A stretch of DNA of 42,576 nucleotides from Dorea sp. (GCA_016295505.1 JAEDLC010000004.1:1-42576); one strand, 5' to 3'; positions 14,159 through 24,265 are shown, counted from the stretch's first letter. The notes: a model not told the origin generated them from the sequence alone. A program made the numbers and translations.

Positions 14159-15715
14159 ATGTTAGAGAAGCTGGATCTTACGAAGTCGATGGGAAAGTCG
14201 GAATATAAGGAGAAGATGGTGGAACTTGAGGCCAGGATCGGAAGACTTCAGAGGGAGTGCAGAAGTCTTGGGATTCCGGTTATGATCGCTTTTGAAGGAT
14301 ATGGTGCCTCCGGGAAGGGACTGCAGATCGGAGAACTGATTCAGGCGCTGGATCCGAGAGGATTTGAAGTATATGCTGTGAAGAATGAGACGAAAGAGGA
14401 GCAGATGCATCCTTTTATGTGGAGATTCTGGACAAAGCTTCCGGAAAAGGGCAGGATTGCAATCTATGACAGCAGCTGGTACCGGAAGGTTCTGGTGGAT
14501 CGGTTTGATAAGAAGACGAAAAAGAAAGATCTTGACAGGGCGTTTCAGTCGATCTGTGCTTTTGAAGAGCAGCTGACAGCAGACGGAATGGTGATCATCA
14601 AGATATTCCTGGCGATTGATCAGGAAGAGCAGAAGCGAAGGTTTGAAAGACTTTCGGAATCTCCGGAAACCGCGTGGAGAGTCAGCAAGGGGGACTGGAA
14701 ACGGAATCAGAAGTTTGAAAAGTATCAGGCAATGAATGAAGAGATGCTGAACCGGACGGATACACAGTATGCACCGTGGCATATTGTGGAGGCAACAGAC
14801 CGAAGATATGCGACCGCCAGAATCTATGCTGTCGTGGCTGACCGGTTGGAAGAACAGGTGAAGCTGGTAAAAGAGAGAATGGAACAGGAAAAGGTACAGC
14901 AAGATCGGGGGACAGAGAATCCGGAAGTAGAACGAGAGGCGTCCGGTCAGGAAGGGCCGGAACAGGAACGGGATCAGAGGGAATCCATTCTTGCAAAAGC
15001 TGATCTGAGTCTGTCCTACTCAAAAGAGGAATATAAGAAGCGGCTGATGGAGCTGCAGAAGCGGATGGAATTGCTCCATGGAGAGCTGTACCGGAAAAGG
15101 ATTCCGGTTGTGATCGGTTTTGAAGGATGGGATGCAGGAGGAAAAGGCGGAGCGATCAAGCGTCTGACGAGAAAGATGGATCCCAGAGGATATGTGGTTC
15201 ATCCGACGGCTTCTCCGACGGAGAGAGAAAAGGCGCACCATTATCTGTGGCGTTTCTGGACCGATATGCCAAAAGCAGGACACGTTACGATATTTGACCG
15301 TACCTGGTACGGACGGGTGATGGTTGAGCGAATTGAAGGTTTCTGTACAAAGCAGGAATGGCAGAGGGCTTATAAAGAGATCAATGATATGGAGAGAGAT
15401 CTTACGGATGCAGGAGCAATTGTTCTGAAGTTCTGGATGCAGATTGACAGGGATGAGCAGGAGCGAAGATTCAAGGCGAGACAGCAGAATCCGGAAAAAC
15501 AATGGAAAATTACGGATGAGGACTGGAGAAACCGGGAGAAGTGGGATCAGTATGAAGAAGCGGTAAATGAGATGCTGATCCGGACATCTACACCGAAAGC
15601 TCCATGGATCGTTGTAGAGGGAAACTGTAAATATTATGCAAGAATTAAAGTGCTTGAAACGGTAGTAGAGGCGATTGAAGCACGTCTGGAACAGGAAAGG
15701 AGCGACCGCGCATGA
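14159..15715 (+). CDS. pap: Tandem PPK2-domain polyphosphate:AMP phosphotransferase
   Basis: Two PPK2 (polyphosphate kinase 2) domains fused in 518 residues, the architecture of polyphosphate:AMP phosphotransferases, which make ADP from AMP and polyphosphate. The C-terminal domain has the intact P-loop GWDAGGKGG (residues 323-331) and Walker B region FDRTWY (379-384). The N-terminal domain is altered: its loop is GYGASGKG (47-54), with Gly49 replacing the conserved Asp, and DSSWY (104-108) replaces D-R-T-W-Y. So probably only the C-terminal half is catalytic, as known for two-domain relatives. A Glu/Gln-rich linker spans about 240-280. SD GAGGAGG supports 14156 or 14159; the upstream ATG 14132 would place the SD inside the gene. 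The stop overlaps dgt as ATGA. Confidence 0.88.
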   Translation: MLEKLDLTKSMGKSEYKEKMVELEARIGRLQRECRSLGIPVMIAFEGYGASGKGLQIGELIQALDPRGFEVYAVKNETKEEQMHPFMWRFWTKLPEKGRIAIYDSSWYRKVLVDRFDKKTKKKDLDRAFQSICAFEEQLTADGMVIIKIFLAIDQEEQKRRFERLSESPETAWRVSKGDWKRNQKFEKYQAMNEEMLNRTDTQYAPWHIVEATDRRYATARIYAVVADRLEEQVKLVKERMEQEKVQQDRGTENPEVEREASGQEGPEQERDQRESILAKADLSLSYSKEEYKKRLMELQKRMELLHGELYRKRIPVVIGFEGWDAGGKGGAIKRLTRKMDPRGYVVHPTASPTEREKAHHYLWRFWTDMPKAGHVTIFDRTWYGRVMVERIEGFCTKQEWQRAYKEINDMERDLTDAGAIVLKFWMQIDRDEQERRFKARQQNPEKQWKITDEDWRNREKWDQYEEAVNEMLIRTSTPKAPWIVVEGNCKYYARIKVLETVVEAIEARLEQERSDRA

Positions 15716-16719
15716 CGATCAGAGAACAGCTGGAGGCAAGAGAACTGGAATATCTGAGTCCTTATGCTTCTCTGAGCAGCAAGTCGATGGGAAGGGAGCG
15801 GAAGGAGGAAGAATGTGATATACGTCCGGTATATCAGAGAGACCGGGACCGTATTCTTCACTGCAAGTCCTTCCGGCGCCTGAAACAGAAGACACAGGTA
15901 TTTCTGCTTCCGAAGGGAGATCACTACAGAACGAGACTCACCCATACGCTTGAAGTGTCTCAGAATGCGAGGACTGTTGCAAAGGCATTGCGTCTGAATG
16001 AAGACCTGGCAGAAGCAATCGCGCTGGGACATGATCTGGGGCACACACCTTTCGGACATGCGGGAGAGCGGGCCCTGAATGCTGTGTGTCCGACCGGATT
16101 CAGGCACAATGAGCAGAGTGTCAGAGTTGTGGAATGCCTGGAAAAGCAGGGAGAGGGCCTGAATCTGACATGGGAGGTCAGAGACGGGATCCGCAATCAT
16201 AAGACCAGCGGCACACCACATACACTGGAGGGACAGATCGTGCAGCTTTCAGACAAGATTGCCTATATCAATCATGACATTGATGATGCGATCAGGGGAG
16301 GAATCCTGAAAGAGGAGGATATTCCCTGGGAGTACCGGAGTATTCTTGGGCCGACGACCAGAGTCAGACTGGATACGATGATACACGATGTGATTATCAG
16401 CAGCATGGATCAGCCGGAGATCAGAATGTCACCCGGGATACGTGAGGCAGTGATGGGGCTTCGCCGATTCCTGTTCGAACACGTCTATGAGAATCCGGTG
16501 GCTAAGGGCGAAGAATCAAAAGCAATCAATATGATCACGAATCTGTATGAATATTATATCCGGCATGAAGAATTGCTGCCGGAGCAGTTCAAAAGTAATA
16601 TGGAAGCCGGAAAGGCTACCCTGGAACAGACGGTGTGTGATTATATCGCGGGAATGACGGATACATATGCTGTGAAAAAGTTTGAAGAATATTTTGTTCC
16701 GGAATCCTGGAAATATTAA
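15712..16719 (+). CDS. dgt: Deoxyguanosinetriphosphate triphosphohydrolase-like protein
   Basis: HD-domain dNTP triphosphohydrolase, 335 residues, of the shorter Dgt-like type common in Firmicutes. It cleaves a dNTP to the deoxynucleoside and triphosphate, shaping dNTP pools. The metal-binding residues are visible: TRLTHTLEVSQ (His of HD), then ALGHDLGHTPFGHAGE with the HD pair and following histidines, and later DKIAYINHDIDDA. The start overlaps the previous stop by four bases (ATGA), so translation is coupled. dnaG follows 47 bases later; dgt beside dnaG is a recurrent arrangement in Clostridia. Confidence 0.94.
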   Translation: MTIREQLEARELEYLSPYASLSSKSMGRERKEEECDIRPVYQRDRDRILHCKSFRRLKQKTQVFLLPKGDHYRTRLTHTLEVSQNARTVAKALRLNEDLAEAIALGHDLGHTPFGHAGERALNAVCPTGFRHNEQSVRVVECLEKQGEGLNLTWEVRDGIRNHKTSGTPHTLEGQIVQLSDKIAYINHDIDDAIRGGILKEEDIPWEYRSILGPTTRVRLDTMIHDVIISSMDQPEIRMSPGIREAVMGLRRFLFEHVYENPVAKGEESKAINMITNLYEYYIRHEELLPEQFKSNMEAGKATLEQTVCDYIAGMTDTYAVKKFEEYFVPESWKY

Positions 16720-16766
16720 AGGAAATCAGATGGTTTTGTCGAATATTATATATGAGGAGATTTTAT

Positions 16767-18542
16767 ATGTATTATTCTGATGAAATAATTGAAGAAGTAA
16801 GATCCAGAAATGATATTGTGGATGTGATATCAAGCTACGTAAAGCTTCAGAAAAAGGGAAATTCTTATTTTGGACTGTGTCCGTTTCACAATGAGAAGTC
16901 CCCGTCCTTTTCTGTCAGCAGGCAGAAGCAGATGTACTATTGTTTTGGCTGCGGAGCCGGAGGAAATGTATTTACATTTCTGATGGAATACGAGAACTAT
17001 ACATTTGTTGAGGCTCTGAAATATCTGGCAGATCGTGCGGGAGTGGAACTTCCGGAAGAGGAATATTCCAAAGAAGCAAAAGAGCGTGCAGATACCAGGG
17101 CGATCCTTCTGGAGATCAACAAGGCTGCCGCACAGTATTATTATGCACAGCTGAAGGGAGCACAGGGAGCACAGGGGCTTGCATACCTCAAAAAACGAGA
17201 GCTCACAGATGATACGATCAAGGCATTCGGGCTGGGATATTCGAACAAATACAGTGACGATCTGTACCGGTATCTCAAGTCGAAGGGATATAAGGATGAT
17301 ATGATCGCAAAAGCGGGGCTGATCACGATTGATGAAAAACAGGGGGTATATGACAAGTTCTGGAACCGGGTGATGTTCCCGATCATGGACGCCAACAGCA
17401 GAGTCATCGGATTTGGTGGACGTGTTATGGGAGACGCAAAACCAAAGTATCTGAATTCGCCGGAGACGATGATATTTGACAAAAGCCGGAATCTGTATGG
17501 TCTCAACCGGGCAAGAAGCACAAAGAAGCCGTATTTTCTTCTGTGTGAAGGATATATGGATGTGATATCGCTTCATCAGGCGGGATTCACCAATGCCGTG
17601 GCATCGCTGGGAACGGCGCTTACTTCCGGACATGCTTCACTGATCAAGCGATATGTGCAGGAGGTATATCTTACCTATGACAGTGATGGGGCCGGAACGA
17701 AAGCAGCCCTCAGAGCACTTCCGATTCTGAAGGAGGCGGGGATTACTGCAAGGATTATTCGAATGGAACCGTATAAAGATCCGGATGAGTTTATCAAAAA
17801 TCTGGGAGCGGAAGCATTTGAAGAAAGAATCCATCAGGCGAGAAATGGTTTTATGTTCAGTCTGGAAATCCTGGAGCGTGACTATGATATGACTTCTCCG
17901 GAAGGCAAGACAGACTTCATGAAGGAAGTTGCAAGGCGGCTTACACAGTTCGATGAGGAGATTGAGCGTAATAATTACATAGAAGCCGTGGCGAAAGCGT
18001 ATCATGTAGGATATGAAGACCTCAGAAAGCTGGTTGGCAGAATGGCAGTTCAGACAGGGCTTGCAACGCCGGCATCCAGACCCAGGCAGACGGTTGGTAA
18101 GGAAAAGAAGAAGGAAGATGGAATTCTGGTATCCCAGAAGATCCTTCTCACCTGGCTGATCGAGAGTGAAGATATCTTCCGGCAGATTGAGAAGTATATT
18201 ACACCGGAGGATTTTACAGAGGGGCTGTATCGGACGGTTGCAGGACTCTTATACGAACAGTACGAAAGACATGAGGTCAATCCGGCACAGATTATGAATC
18301 ATTTTACGGATGAAGAAGAACACCGGGAGGTTGCGGGTCTTTTTCACACCAGGATCAAGGAACTTACGACTGTGCGTGAACAGGAGAAAGCTCTGCAGGA
18401 GACGATTCTTCGGGTAAAGAATCACAGCATCGAAGAAGCAACGAAGCATCTGGATCCGACAGATATGAAAGGACTGCAGAGGCTGATGAACGCCAAAAGA
18501 GAATTGCAGGATCTTAAGGCACTGCATATTTCTATTAATTAA
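16767..18542 (+). CDS. dnaG: DNA primase
   Basis: Replicative primase, 591 residues. N-terminal CHC2 zinc finger: Cys38, His41, Cys59, Cys62 in CPFHNEKSPSFS and YYCFGCGAGG. The TOPRIM catalytic core shows LCEGYMDVISLHQAGF and TYDSDGAGTKAA. The C-terminal third is the helicase-binding domain. Start 16767 (MYYSDEIIEEV) is preferred over the in-frame ATG 16752 because AGGAG at 16755-16759 then serves as SD with seven-base spacing. It precedes rpoD as in the macromolecular synthesis operon of many bacteria. Confidence 0.97.
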   Translation: MYYSDEIIEEVRSRNDIVDVISSYVKLQKKGNSYFGLCPFHNEKSPSFSVSRQKQMYYCFGCGAGGNVFTFLMEYENYTFVEALKYLADRAGVELPEEEYSKEAKERADTRAILLEINKAAAQYYYAQLKGAQGAQGLAYLKKRELTDDTIKAFGLGYSNKYSDDLYRYLKSKGYKDDMIAKAGLITIDEKQGVYDKFWNRVMFPIMDANSRVIGFGGRVMGDAKPKYLNSPETMIFDKSRNLYGLNRARSTKKPYFLLCEGYMDVISLHQAGFTNAVASLGTALTSGHASLIKRYVQEVYLTYDSDGAGTKAALRALPILKEAGITARIIRMEPYKDPDEFIKNLGAEAFEERIHQARNGFMFSLEILERDYDMTSPEGKTDFMKEVARRLTQFDEEIERNNYIEAVAKAYHVGYEDLRKLVGRMAVQTGLATPASRPRQTVGKEKKKEDGILVSQKILLTWLIESEDIFRQIEKYITPEDFTEGLYRTVAGLLYEQYERHEVNPAQIMNHFTDEEEHREVAGLFHTRIKELTTVREQEKALQETILRVKNHSIEEATKHLDPTDMKGLQRLMNAKRELQDLKALHISIN

Positions 18543-18581
18543 GGATAAAATATAAACAAGCAATGAGAGGATGGACAATAC

Positions 18582-19694
18582 ATGGATGAAAATGTAATGA
18601 AATTCCAGGAAAAATTAAGAGAGTTAGTTGCACTTGGAAAGAAGAAAAAGAGTATTCTGGAAATTCAGGAGATTAATGATGTTTTTGCGGATATGGAATT
18701 AGATTCCGAAAAAATGGAAAAGGTATTCGACTATCTTGAGGCAAATAATATTGATGTACTGCGTATCAGTAATGATGACGATGATGATATACCGGATGAC
18801 ATTGTGATATCTGAGGAAGATGATATTGACGTGGAGAAGATTGATCTGTCTGTTCCGGACGGAATCAGCATAGAAGATCCGGTACGTATGTATCTGAAAG
18901 AGATTGGCAAGGTTCCTCTTCTGACGGCAGAAGAAGAAGTAGAACTTGCAAAAAGAATGGCAGACGGAGATGAGGATGCCAAGAAGCGTCTTGCAGAAGC
19001 GAATCTTCGTCTGGTAGTCAGTATAGCAAAACGTTATGTCGGACGCGGAATGCTTTTCCTGGATCTGATTCAGGAAGGAAATCTGGGTCTGATCAAGGCT
19101 GTGGAAAAGTTTGATTATCATAAAGGATTTAAGTTCAGTACTTATGCAACCTGGTGGATCCGCCAGGCGATCACAAGAGCGATCGCAGATCAGGCAAGAA
19201 CCATCCGTATCCCGGTGCATATGGTAGAGACGATCAACAAGCTGATCCGTGTTTCCAGACAGCTTTTACAGGAACTCGGACGGGAACCTACGCCGGAAGA
19301 GATTGCGGCAGAGCTGGACATGCCGGTAGAAAGAGTGCGTGAGATCCTCAAGATTTCTCAGGAACCGGTATCTCTTGAGACTCCGATCGGAGAGGAAGAG
19401 GACAGTCATCTGGGTGACTTCATACAGGATGATAATGTGCCGGTTCCGGCAGAGGCGGCCGCACAGACACTTCTGAAAGAGCAGTTGGATGAGGTTCTGG
19501 ACACACTGACAGAGAGAGAGCAGAAAGTACTCAGACTTCGCTTTGGTATGAATGACGGCCGTGCCCGTACACTGGAAGAGGTTGGAAGAGAATTCGACGT
19601 TACCCGTGAGCGTATTCGTCAGATTGAGGCGAAAGCACTTCGTAAGCTGCGTCATCCGAGCCGCAGCAGAAAATTAAGAGATTATCTGGATTAA
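18582..19694 (+). CDS. rpoD: RNA polymerase primary sigma factor
   Basis: Sigma-A (sigma-70 group 1), 370 residues, the short Gram-positive form. Region 1.1-like N-terminus is followed by an acidic stretch ([17 protein letters not shown]), region 1.2 ([11 protein letters not shown]), region 2 ([18 protein letters not shown], then [17 protein letters not shown] for -10 recognition), region 3, and region 4 ending in [20 protein letters not shown] for -35 recognition. SD GAGAGG precedes ATG 18582. trmK follows after 13 bases. Confidence 0.98.
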   Translation: MDENVMKFQEKLRELVALGKKKKSILEIQEINDVFADMELDSEKMEKVFDYLEANNIDVLRISNDDDDDIPDDIVISEEDDIDVEKIDLSVPDGISIEDPVRMYLKEIGKVPLLTAEEEVELAKRMADGDEDAKKRLAEANLRLVVSIAKRYVGRGMLFLDLIQEGNLGLIKAVEKFDYHKGFKFSTYATWWIRQAITRAIADQARTIRIPVHMVETINKLIRVSRQLLQELGREPTPEEIAAELDMPVERVREILKISQEPVSLETPIGEEEDSHLGDFIQDDNVPVPAEAAAQTLLKEQLDEVLDTLTEREQKVLRLRFGMNDGRARTLEEVGREFDVTRERIRQIEAKALRKLRHPSRSRKLRDYLD

Positions 19695-19707
19695 GAAAGA
19701 GGCGCCT

Positions 19708-20403
19708 ATGGAACTATCAAAAAGACTTTATGCGGTTGCGGGTCTGGTGACAGAGGGCGCCTCTGTTGCCGATATCGGAACCGATCATGGATACATACCG
19801 ATCTATCTGGTACAGCAGGGGATAGCTTCTCATGTGATCGCGATGGACATTAACAAAGGACCGTTGGAGAGAGCGAAGATGCACATCATCGGACACGGAC
19901 TGAAGGAGCAGATTGAAACGAGATTATCCGATGGACTTGCTGCGGTCGCTCCGGGAGAAGTGGATACGATGATCGCGGCCGGTATGGGCGGAGGTCTGGT
20001 CATCCGGATCCTGACGGAGGGAAAAGAAGTGGCGGATACGATTACTTCATTTGTACTGCAGCCACAGTCGGAGATTCAAAGGGTCCGAAGATATCTGAAT
20101 GAACACGGATACCGGATCATACAGGAAGATATGGTGGAAGAGGATGGAAAATATTATCCAATGATGCGTGTTGTTCATGGAGAGGCGGAAGACTACACTG
20201 CCTGCGAATATCTGTATGGACGATGCCTTCTGAGGAATCAGCATCCGGTTCTTGAAAAATATCTGAAGCGTGAGCTTCAGATCAAGGAAAGTGTATTCTG
20301 TCAGCTTATGAAGCATAAGAACAGCGAAAGTGCTTTCAGCCGAATGGAAGAATTGAAAACAGAGATGGAAATGGTAAAGGAAGCTCTGAATTACTATCCA
20401 TAA
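19708..20403 (+). CDS. trmK: tRNA (adenine(22)-N1)-methyltransferase
   Basis: SAM-dependent methyltransferase of the TrmK (YqfN) family, 231 residues, methylating N1 of A22 in tRNAs with long variable arms and others. The SAM-binding motif I is VADIGTDHGYIPIYL near residues 20-34, and the catalytic-site segment is AAGMGGGLVIRIL around 92-104; VLQPQSE follows. TrmK next to a Nif3-family gene and rpoD is the conserved Firmicutes order (rpoD-yqfN-yqfO), seen here. Confidence 0.92.
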   Translation: MELSKRLYAVAGLVTEGASVADIGTDHGYIPIYLVQQGIASHVIAMDINKGPLERAKMHIIGHGLKEQIETRLSDGLAAVAPGEVDTMIAAGMGGGLVIRILTEGKEVADTITSFVLQPQSEIQRVRRYLNEHGYRIIQEDMVEEDGKYYPMMRVVHGEAEDYTACEYLYGRCLLRNQHPVLEKYLKRELQIKESVFCQLMKHKNSESAFSRMEELKTEMEMVKEALNYYP

Positions 20404-20429
20404 CAGACAGACGAAAAGGAGTAGATGTA

Positions 20430-21224
20430 ATGCTTTGTAAAGAGATCATGGAGGTCATAGAACAGACGTATTCCCGCGCGTATGCAATGAGCTGGGACAA
20501 TGTGGGACTTCTTGTGGGAAGGGATGATAAGGAGGTACAGAAGATCTATCTGGCAGTGGATGCAACGGATGAAGTGATTGATGCAGCCGTCAGCTGCCAT
20601 GCGGATATGCTGGTCACACATCATCCGATGATCTTCGGTGCATTGAAGCAGATCAATAACCGTGATTTTATCGGAAAAAGAATTCTCCGACTGATACAGA
20701 ATGATATTTCCTGTTATGCCATGCACACCAATTATGATGTGAAGGGAATGGCAGAATTGTCGGGGAAGATGATGGGATATGAAAACGCACAGGTGCTGGA
20801 GGTTACCTGTACAGAGGAAACCGGTGACGGATCTGTGACGGAAGGTATCGGAAGGGTTGCAGACCTTAAAGAACCGGTCACATTGAAGGAATACTGTGAC
20901 AGGGTGAAGGAGGTGTTTCAGCTTCCGGGTGTGATTGCTTTCGGGGATATGGATGCCCTGATCCGTCGTGCGGCTATCTGTCCGGGATCCGGGAAGAGTG
21001 TGATCTCTGCAGCGATTGAAAAGGGGGCGGATGTTCTGGTTACCGGAGATATCGGACATCATGAAGGAATTGATGCAAAAGCGCAGGGACTTGCCATCAT
21101 CGATGCAGGACATTACGGAATTGAGCATATATTTATAGAGGATATGAAACGATATCTGGAAGCCCATCTGGAAAATGTTCAGATCATCGGAGCACCGGTT
21201 CAGCATCCATATGTAATCTTGTAA
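20430..21224 (+). CDS. Nif3-like dinuclear metal-centre protein
   Basis: Nif3/YqfO/YbgI family, 264 residues. These proteins form hexameric rings with a two-metal centre; biochemical role is still debated (GTP cyclohydrolase-like). Metal ligands are visible in ADMLVTHHPMIFG near residues 60-72 and GDIGHHEGIDAKAQ toward the C-terminus. The insertion domain found in some homologues is absent. SD AAAGGAG precedes ATG 20430. The C-terminus is coupled to a nucleoside kinase 25 bases downstream. Confidence 0.92.
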   Translation: MLCKEIMEVIEQTYSRAYAMSWDNVGLLVGRDDKEVQKIYLAVDATDEVIDAAVSCHADMLVTHHPMIFGALKQINNRDFIGKRILRLIQNDISCYAMHTNYDVKGMAELSGKMMGYENAQVLEVTCTEETGDGSVTEGIGRVADLKEPVTLKEYCDRVKEVFQLPGVIAFGDMDALIRRAAICPGSGKSVISAAIEKGADVLVTGDIGHHEGIDAKAQGLAIIDAGHYGIEHIFIEDMKRYLEAHLENVQIIGAPVQHPYVIL

Positions 21225-21249
21225 TTGTCAGATATAAAGGGGGAATATT

Positions 21250-22917
21250 ATGGCAGGAAATATGTATCATGTTCAGATTGGAAATGAGATCCGACAGTAT
21301 GAGGAGGGGACAACGTACCGTCAGATTGCAGAGGAGTATCAGAAAAACTACGCACACGATATTGTGCTGGTTTTTGTCAATGACAGGCTTCAGGAACTAT
21401 TCAAAACAGTAAATTCTGACTGTACGATCTGCTTCGAGACAACCGGAGATTCTATTGGTCATAAGACTTATAAGCGAAGTATGAATCTGATGCTGGTAAA
21501 AGCGGTATACGATGTAGCAGAACACCGGAATATTGATAAAGTCAGGATTCATTATTCCGTAAGCAAAGGATATTACTGTACCATTGAAGGAAATATTGTT
21601 CTGAATCAGGAATTTCTGGATCGTGTGGAGGCGAGAATGCGTGATATGGTGGAACAGGACCTGCCGATTCAGAAGACATCCATCCATACTGATGATGCGA
21701 TCGCCAGATTTGGACAATATGGAATGTACGATAAGGAGCGTCTGTTCCGTTACCGGAGAGTGTCGAAAGTCAATATCTACAGCATGAATGAATTTGAAGA
21801 TTACTATTACGGATATATGGTGCCAAGTGCAGGTTATCTGAAGTATTTTAAACTATATCTGTATGATGAGGGATTCGTACTTCAGATGCCGACACAAAAC
21901 GAACCGGAGACTGTTCCTCCGTTTGAACCTCAGAATAAGCTGTTCCAGGTATTGAAGGAATCGGTAAAATGGGGTGACATGCAGGGAATTGAAACGGTCG
22001 GAGATCTGAATGACAAGATTACCAGAAGTGATGTGCATGAAGTGGTACTGGTACAGGAGGCATTGCAGGAAAAGAAGATTGCAGAGATTGCAGGACAGAT
22101 TACAGCCCGCAAGGATGTAAAATTTATCTTGATTGCAGGTCCGTCTTCTTCCGGAAAGACGACATTTTCCCACCGGCTCTCTATACAGCTTCGTGCCAAT
22201 GGAATGATTCCGCATCCCATTGCGGTAGATAATTATTTTGTAGAGAGAGAAGATAATCCGAAAGATGAGAACGGTAATCCGGACTTTGAATGTCTGGAGG
22301 CGGTGGATGTGGAGCTGTTCAACCGACAGCTGCAGGAATTACTGGATGGAAAAGAAGTGGTGATCCCAACCTTTAATTTCGTGACAGGGCATAAGGAATA
22401 TGGAAATCAGAAGATGAAGCTGGGAGAAAATGATGTTCTGGTCATCGAAGGAATTCATTGTCTGAATCCCAAATTGACCAGAAGCCTTGCAGATGCCAAT
22501 AAATTTAAAATCTATATCAGTGCGCTCACACAACTAAATATAGATGAACATAACCGGATTCCGACGACTGATGGACGTCTGATCCGCCGAATTGTCCGGG
22601 ATGCCAGAACCAGAGGCGCATCTGCGAAGAAAACGATCCGGATGTGGGAGTCTGTCAGAAACGGAGAAGAAAAAAATATCTTCCCATATCAGGAAGAAGC
22701 GGATGTGATGTTCAATTCGGCTCTGATCTATGAGCTTGCAGTTCTGAAACCATATGTAGAGGCACAACTATTTGGAATTGAGCGTGACTGTCCGGAATAT
22801 CTGGAAGCGAAAAGACTCTTGAAATTTCTGGATTATTTTGTGGGGATTGGCAGCGAGACCGTGCCGGTGAATTCTCTGCTTAGAGAGTTTATCGGAGGAG
22901 GATGCTTCCGCATATAA
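21250..22917 (+). CDS. Nucleoside kinase with TGS domain (uridine kinase-like)
   Basis: 555-residue protein. Residues 1-60 resemble a TGS/ubiquitin-like domain; a middle region shares ThrRS-N2-like features (RIHYSVSKGYYCTIEG); and the C-terminal third is a phosphoribulokinase/uridine kinase-type P-loop kinase with Walker A GPSSSGKTTFSHRLS near residues 297-311. Further kinase segments are AVDNYFVERED, VIEGIHCLN and RLIRRIVRDARTRG. It likely phosphorylates uridine/cytidine or another nucleoside; the exact substrate is inferred. SD GGGGGAA precedes ATG 21250. It ends the dnaG-rpoD run, facing aroC with a palindromic terminator between. Confidence 0.88.
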   Translation: MAGNMYHVQIGNEIRQYEEGTTYRQIAEEYQKNYAHDIVLVFVNDRLQELFKTVNSDCTICFETTGDSIGHKTYKRSMNLMLVKAVYDVAEHRNIDKVRIHYSVSKGYYCTIEGNIVLNQEFLDRVEARMRDMVEQDLPIQKTSIHTDDAIARFGQYGMYDKERLFRYRRVSKVNIYSMNEFEDYYYGYMVPSAGYLKYFKLYLYDEGFVLQMPTQNEPETVPPFEPQNKLFQVLKESVKWGDMQGIETVGDLNDKITRSDVHEVVLVQEALQEKKIAEIAGQITARKDVKFILIAGPSSSGKTTFSHRLSIQLRANGMIPHPIAVDNYFVEREDNPKDENGNPDFECLEAVDVELFNRQLQELLDGKEVVIPTFNFVTGHKEYGNQKMKLGENDVLVIEGIHCLNPKLTRSLADANKFKIYISALTQLNIDEHNRIPTTDGRLIRRIVRDARTRGASAKKTIRMWESVRNGEEKNIFPYQEEADVMFNSALIYELAVLKPYVEAQLFGIERDCPEYLEAKRLLKFLDYFVGIGSETVPVNSLLREFIGGGCFRI

Positions 22918-22931
22918 TAAATGGAATATAT

Positions 22932-22957
22932 AAAGGGATTGTTGCAACAATCCCTTT
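22932..22957. terminator. Bidirectional terminator between the nucleoside kinase gene and aroC
   Basis: A perfect 26-base palindrome: AAAGGGATTGT pairs with ACAATCCCTTT around TGCA. It lies between convergent genes, 15 bases after the kinase gene stop. T-rich flanks are short on both strands. Confidence 0.75.
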
Positions 22958-22974
22958 ATGACTTTGAGCTGTGA

Positions 22975-24072
22975 TTAAGAATAAAAGTCTTTCAGATAAT
23001 CAATTCGGGAAGTCATGTTCTGCATCAGCAGATCCACCAGAGTGACAGCGGCCATAGATTCGACAACGACTACTGCACGGGGAACGATGACTGGATCGTG
23101 CCTTCCGGTAATCTCGATGCTGATGTTATTACCGGAAGAGTCCACGGTACTCTGACTGCGGGCAATAGATGGCGTTGGCTTGATCGCTGCACGCAGAATG
23201 ATCCGGCTTCCGTCGCTCAGACCGCCGAGTACTCCGCCTGAATGATTCGTCACTTTGCTGATTTGACCGTGATCCGCCTGGAATTCATCGTTATTGGTAC
23301 TTCCATTTGCAAGGGAAGCCCGGAATCCGTCACCGATCTCGACTCCTTTTACGGCGCCGATGGACATAATTGCTTTTGCAAGAGAGGCATCGAGCTTCTG
23401 AAATACAGGTTCTCCGATTCCGGCCGGAACTCCGTCTATCACGCACTCAATGATTCCTCCGGCGGAATCTTTTTGTTCCATGCATTGTTTCAAATATGCA
23501 GATGCCTTTTTGGCATAATCGCAGTTTGGCATATACAGATGATTATTGGCGATATCCTGATAGTTGTACTCTGATTCAGGAATGCTAATATCGCCGATGG
23601 ACCTGGTGTATGCGGTAAGGTGTATGCCAAGCTGATCCAGAATCCGGGAAGCAACAGCGCCTGCGGCAACACGCCCGATGGTTTCTCTTCCGGAAGTGCG
23701 GCCGCCTCCGCGGTAATCGCGAAAACCGTATTTGGCATCGAAGGTATAATCGGCATGTCCGGGACGGTAGCAGTTCATGATCTTGCTGTAATCATGAGAA
23801 CGCTGATCGGTATTACGAACGATCAGTGAAATCGGAGTACCTGTTGTACGTCCTTCAAAGACGCCGGAAAGTATCTCGATTTCATCGGCCTCCTTACGTG
23901 CGGTTGTAAAGCTGCTTTGTCCGGGTCTGCGCCGGTTGAGGTATATCTGTATATCGGAGGCTGTAAGAGAAATACCGGCCGGACATCCGTCGATGACAAC
24001 ACCGAGCGCCGGACCGTGGGATTCTCCCCAGGTAGTAATTGTGAATAGAGTTCCATAAGTTGATCCTGCCAT
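22975..24072 (-). CDS. aroC: Chorismate synthase
   Basis: Last step of the shikimate pathway: 5-enolpyruvylshikimate-3-phosphate to chorismate, with reduced FMN. 365 residues, normal length. The family signature GESHGPALGVVIDGCPAG is at residues 15-32; RRRPGQSS, FRDYRGGGRTSGRET and RHDPVIVPRAV are also visible. Start 24072 (MAGSTYG) is chosen because AGAAGGAG lies upstream; the longer form from 24135 would include promoter sequence. A lone aro gene, divergent from an L,D-transpeptidase gene. Confidence 0.97.
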   Translation of the reverse strand: MAGSTYGTLFTITTWGESHGPALGVVIDGCPAGISLTASDIQIYLNRRRPGQSSFTTARKEADEIEILSGVFEGRTTGTPISLIVRNTDQRSHDYSKIMNCYRPGHADYTFDAKYGFRDYRGGGRTSGRETIGRVAAGAVASRILDQLGIHLTAYTRSIGDISIPESEYNYQDIANNHLYMPNCDYAKKASAYLKQCMEQKDSAGGIIECVIDGVPAGIGEPVFQKLDASLAKAIMSIGAVKGVEIGDGFRASLANGSTNNDEFQADHGQISKVTNHSGGVLGGLSDGSRIILRAAIKPTPSIARSQSTVDSSGNNISIEITGRHDPVIVPRAVVVVESMAAVTLVDLLMQNMTSRIDYLKDFYS

Positions 24073-24113
24073 AGTATGTAAATCTCCTTCTTGTAAAGAT
24101 GATTTTATTATAT

Positions 24114-24142
24114 ATAATAGAATAAAAACCTGCAATGATCAA
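24114..24142 (-). promoter_or_regulatory. Promoter for aroC
   Basis: On the minus strand: TTGATC (24142-24137), 17-bp spacer, TATTAT (24119-24114). Lies 42 bases upstream of the aroC start in an AT-rich divergent region. Confidence 0.65.
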
Positions 24143-24265
24143 ATGTGACGGAAATCTTAATGAATTTTTTCGGTTTTTTTCCTGTACTTTTGAATATATG
24201 CATATTATAATGAAAAAGTATAAAAATCTATAGATATGTGTAAGCTTATCAAGAGGAGTATTATA

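Noticed and set aside
14162-14902. 246-residue minus-strand frame antisense to pap
   Set aside because: Shadow of the coding strand; no SD and no recognisable domain.
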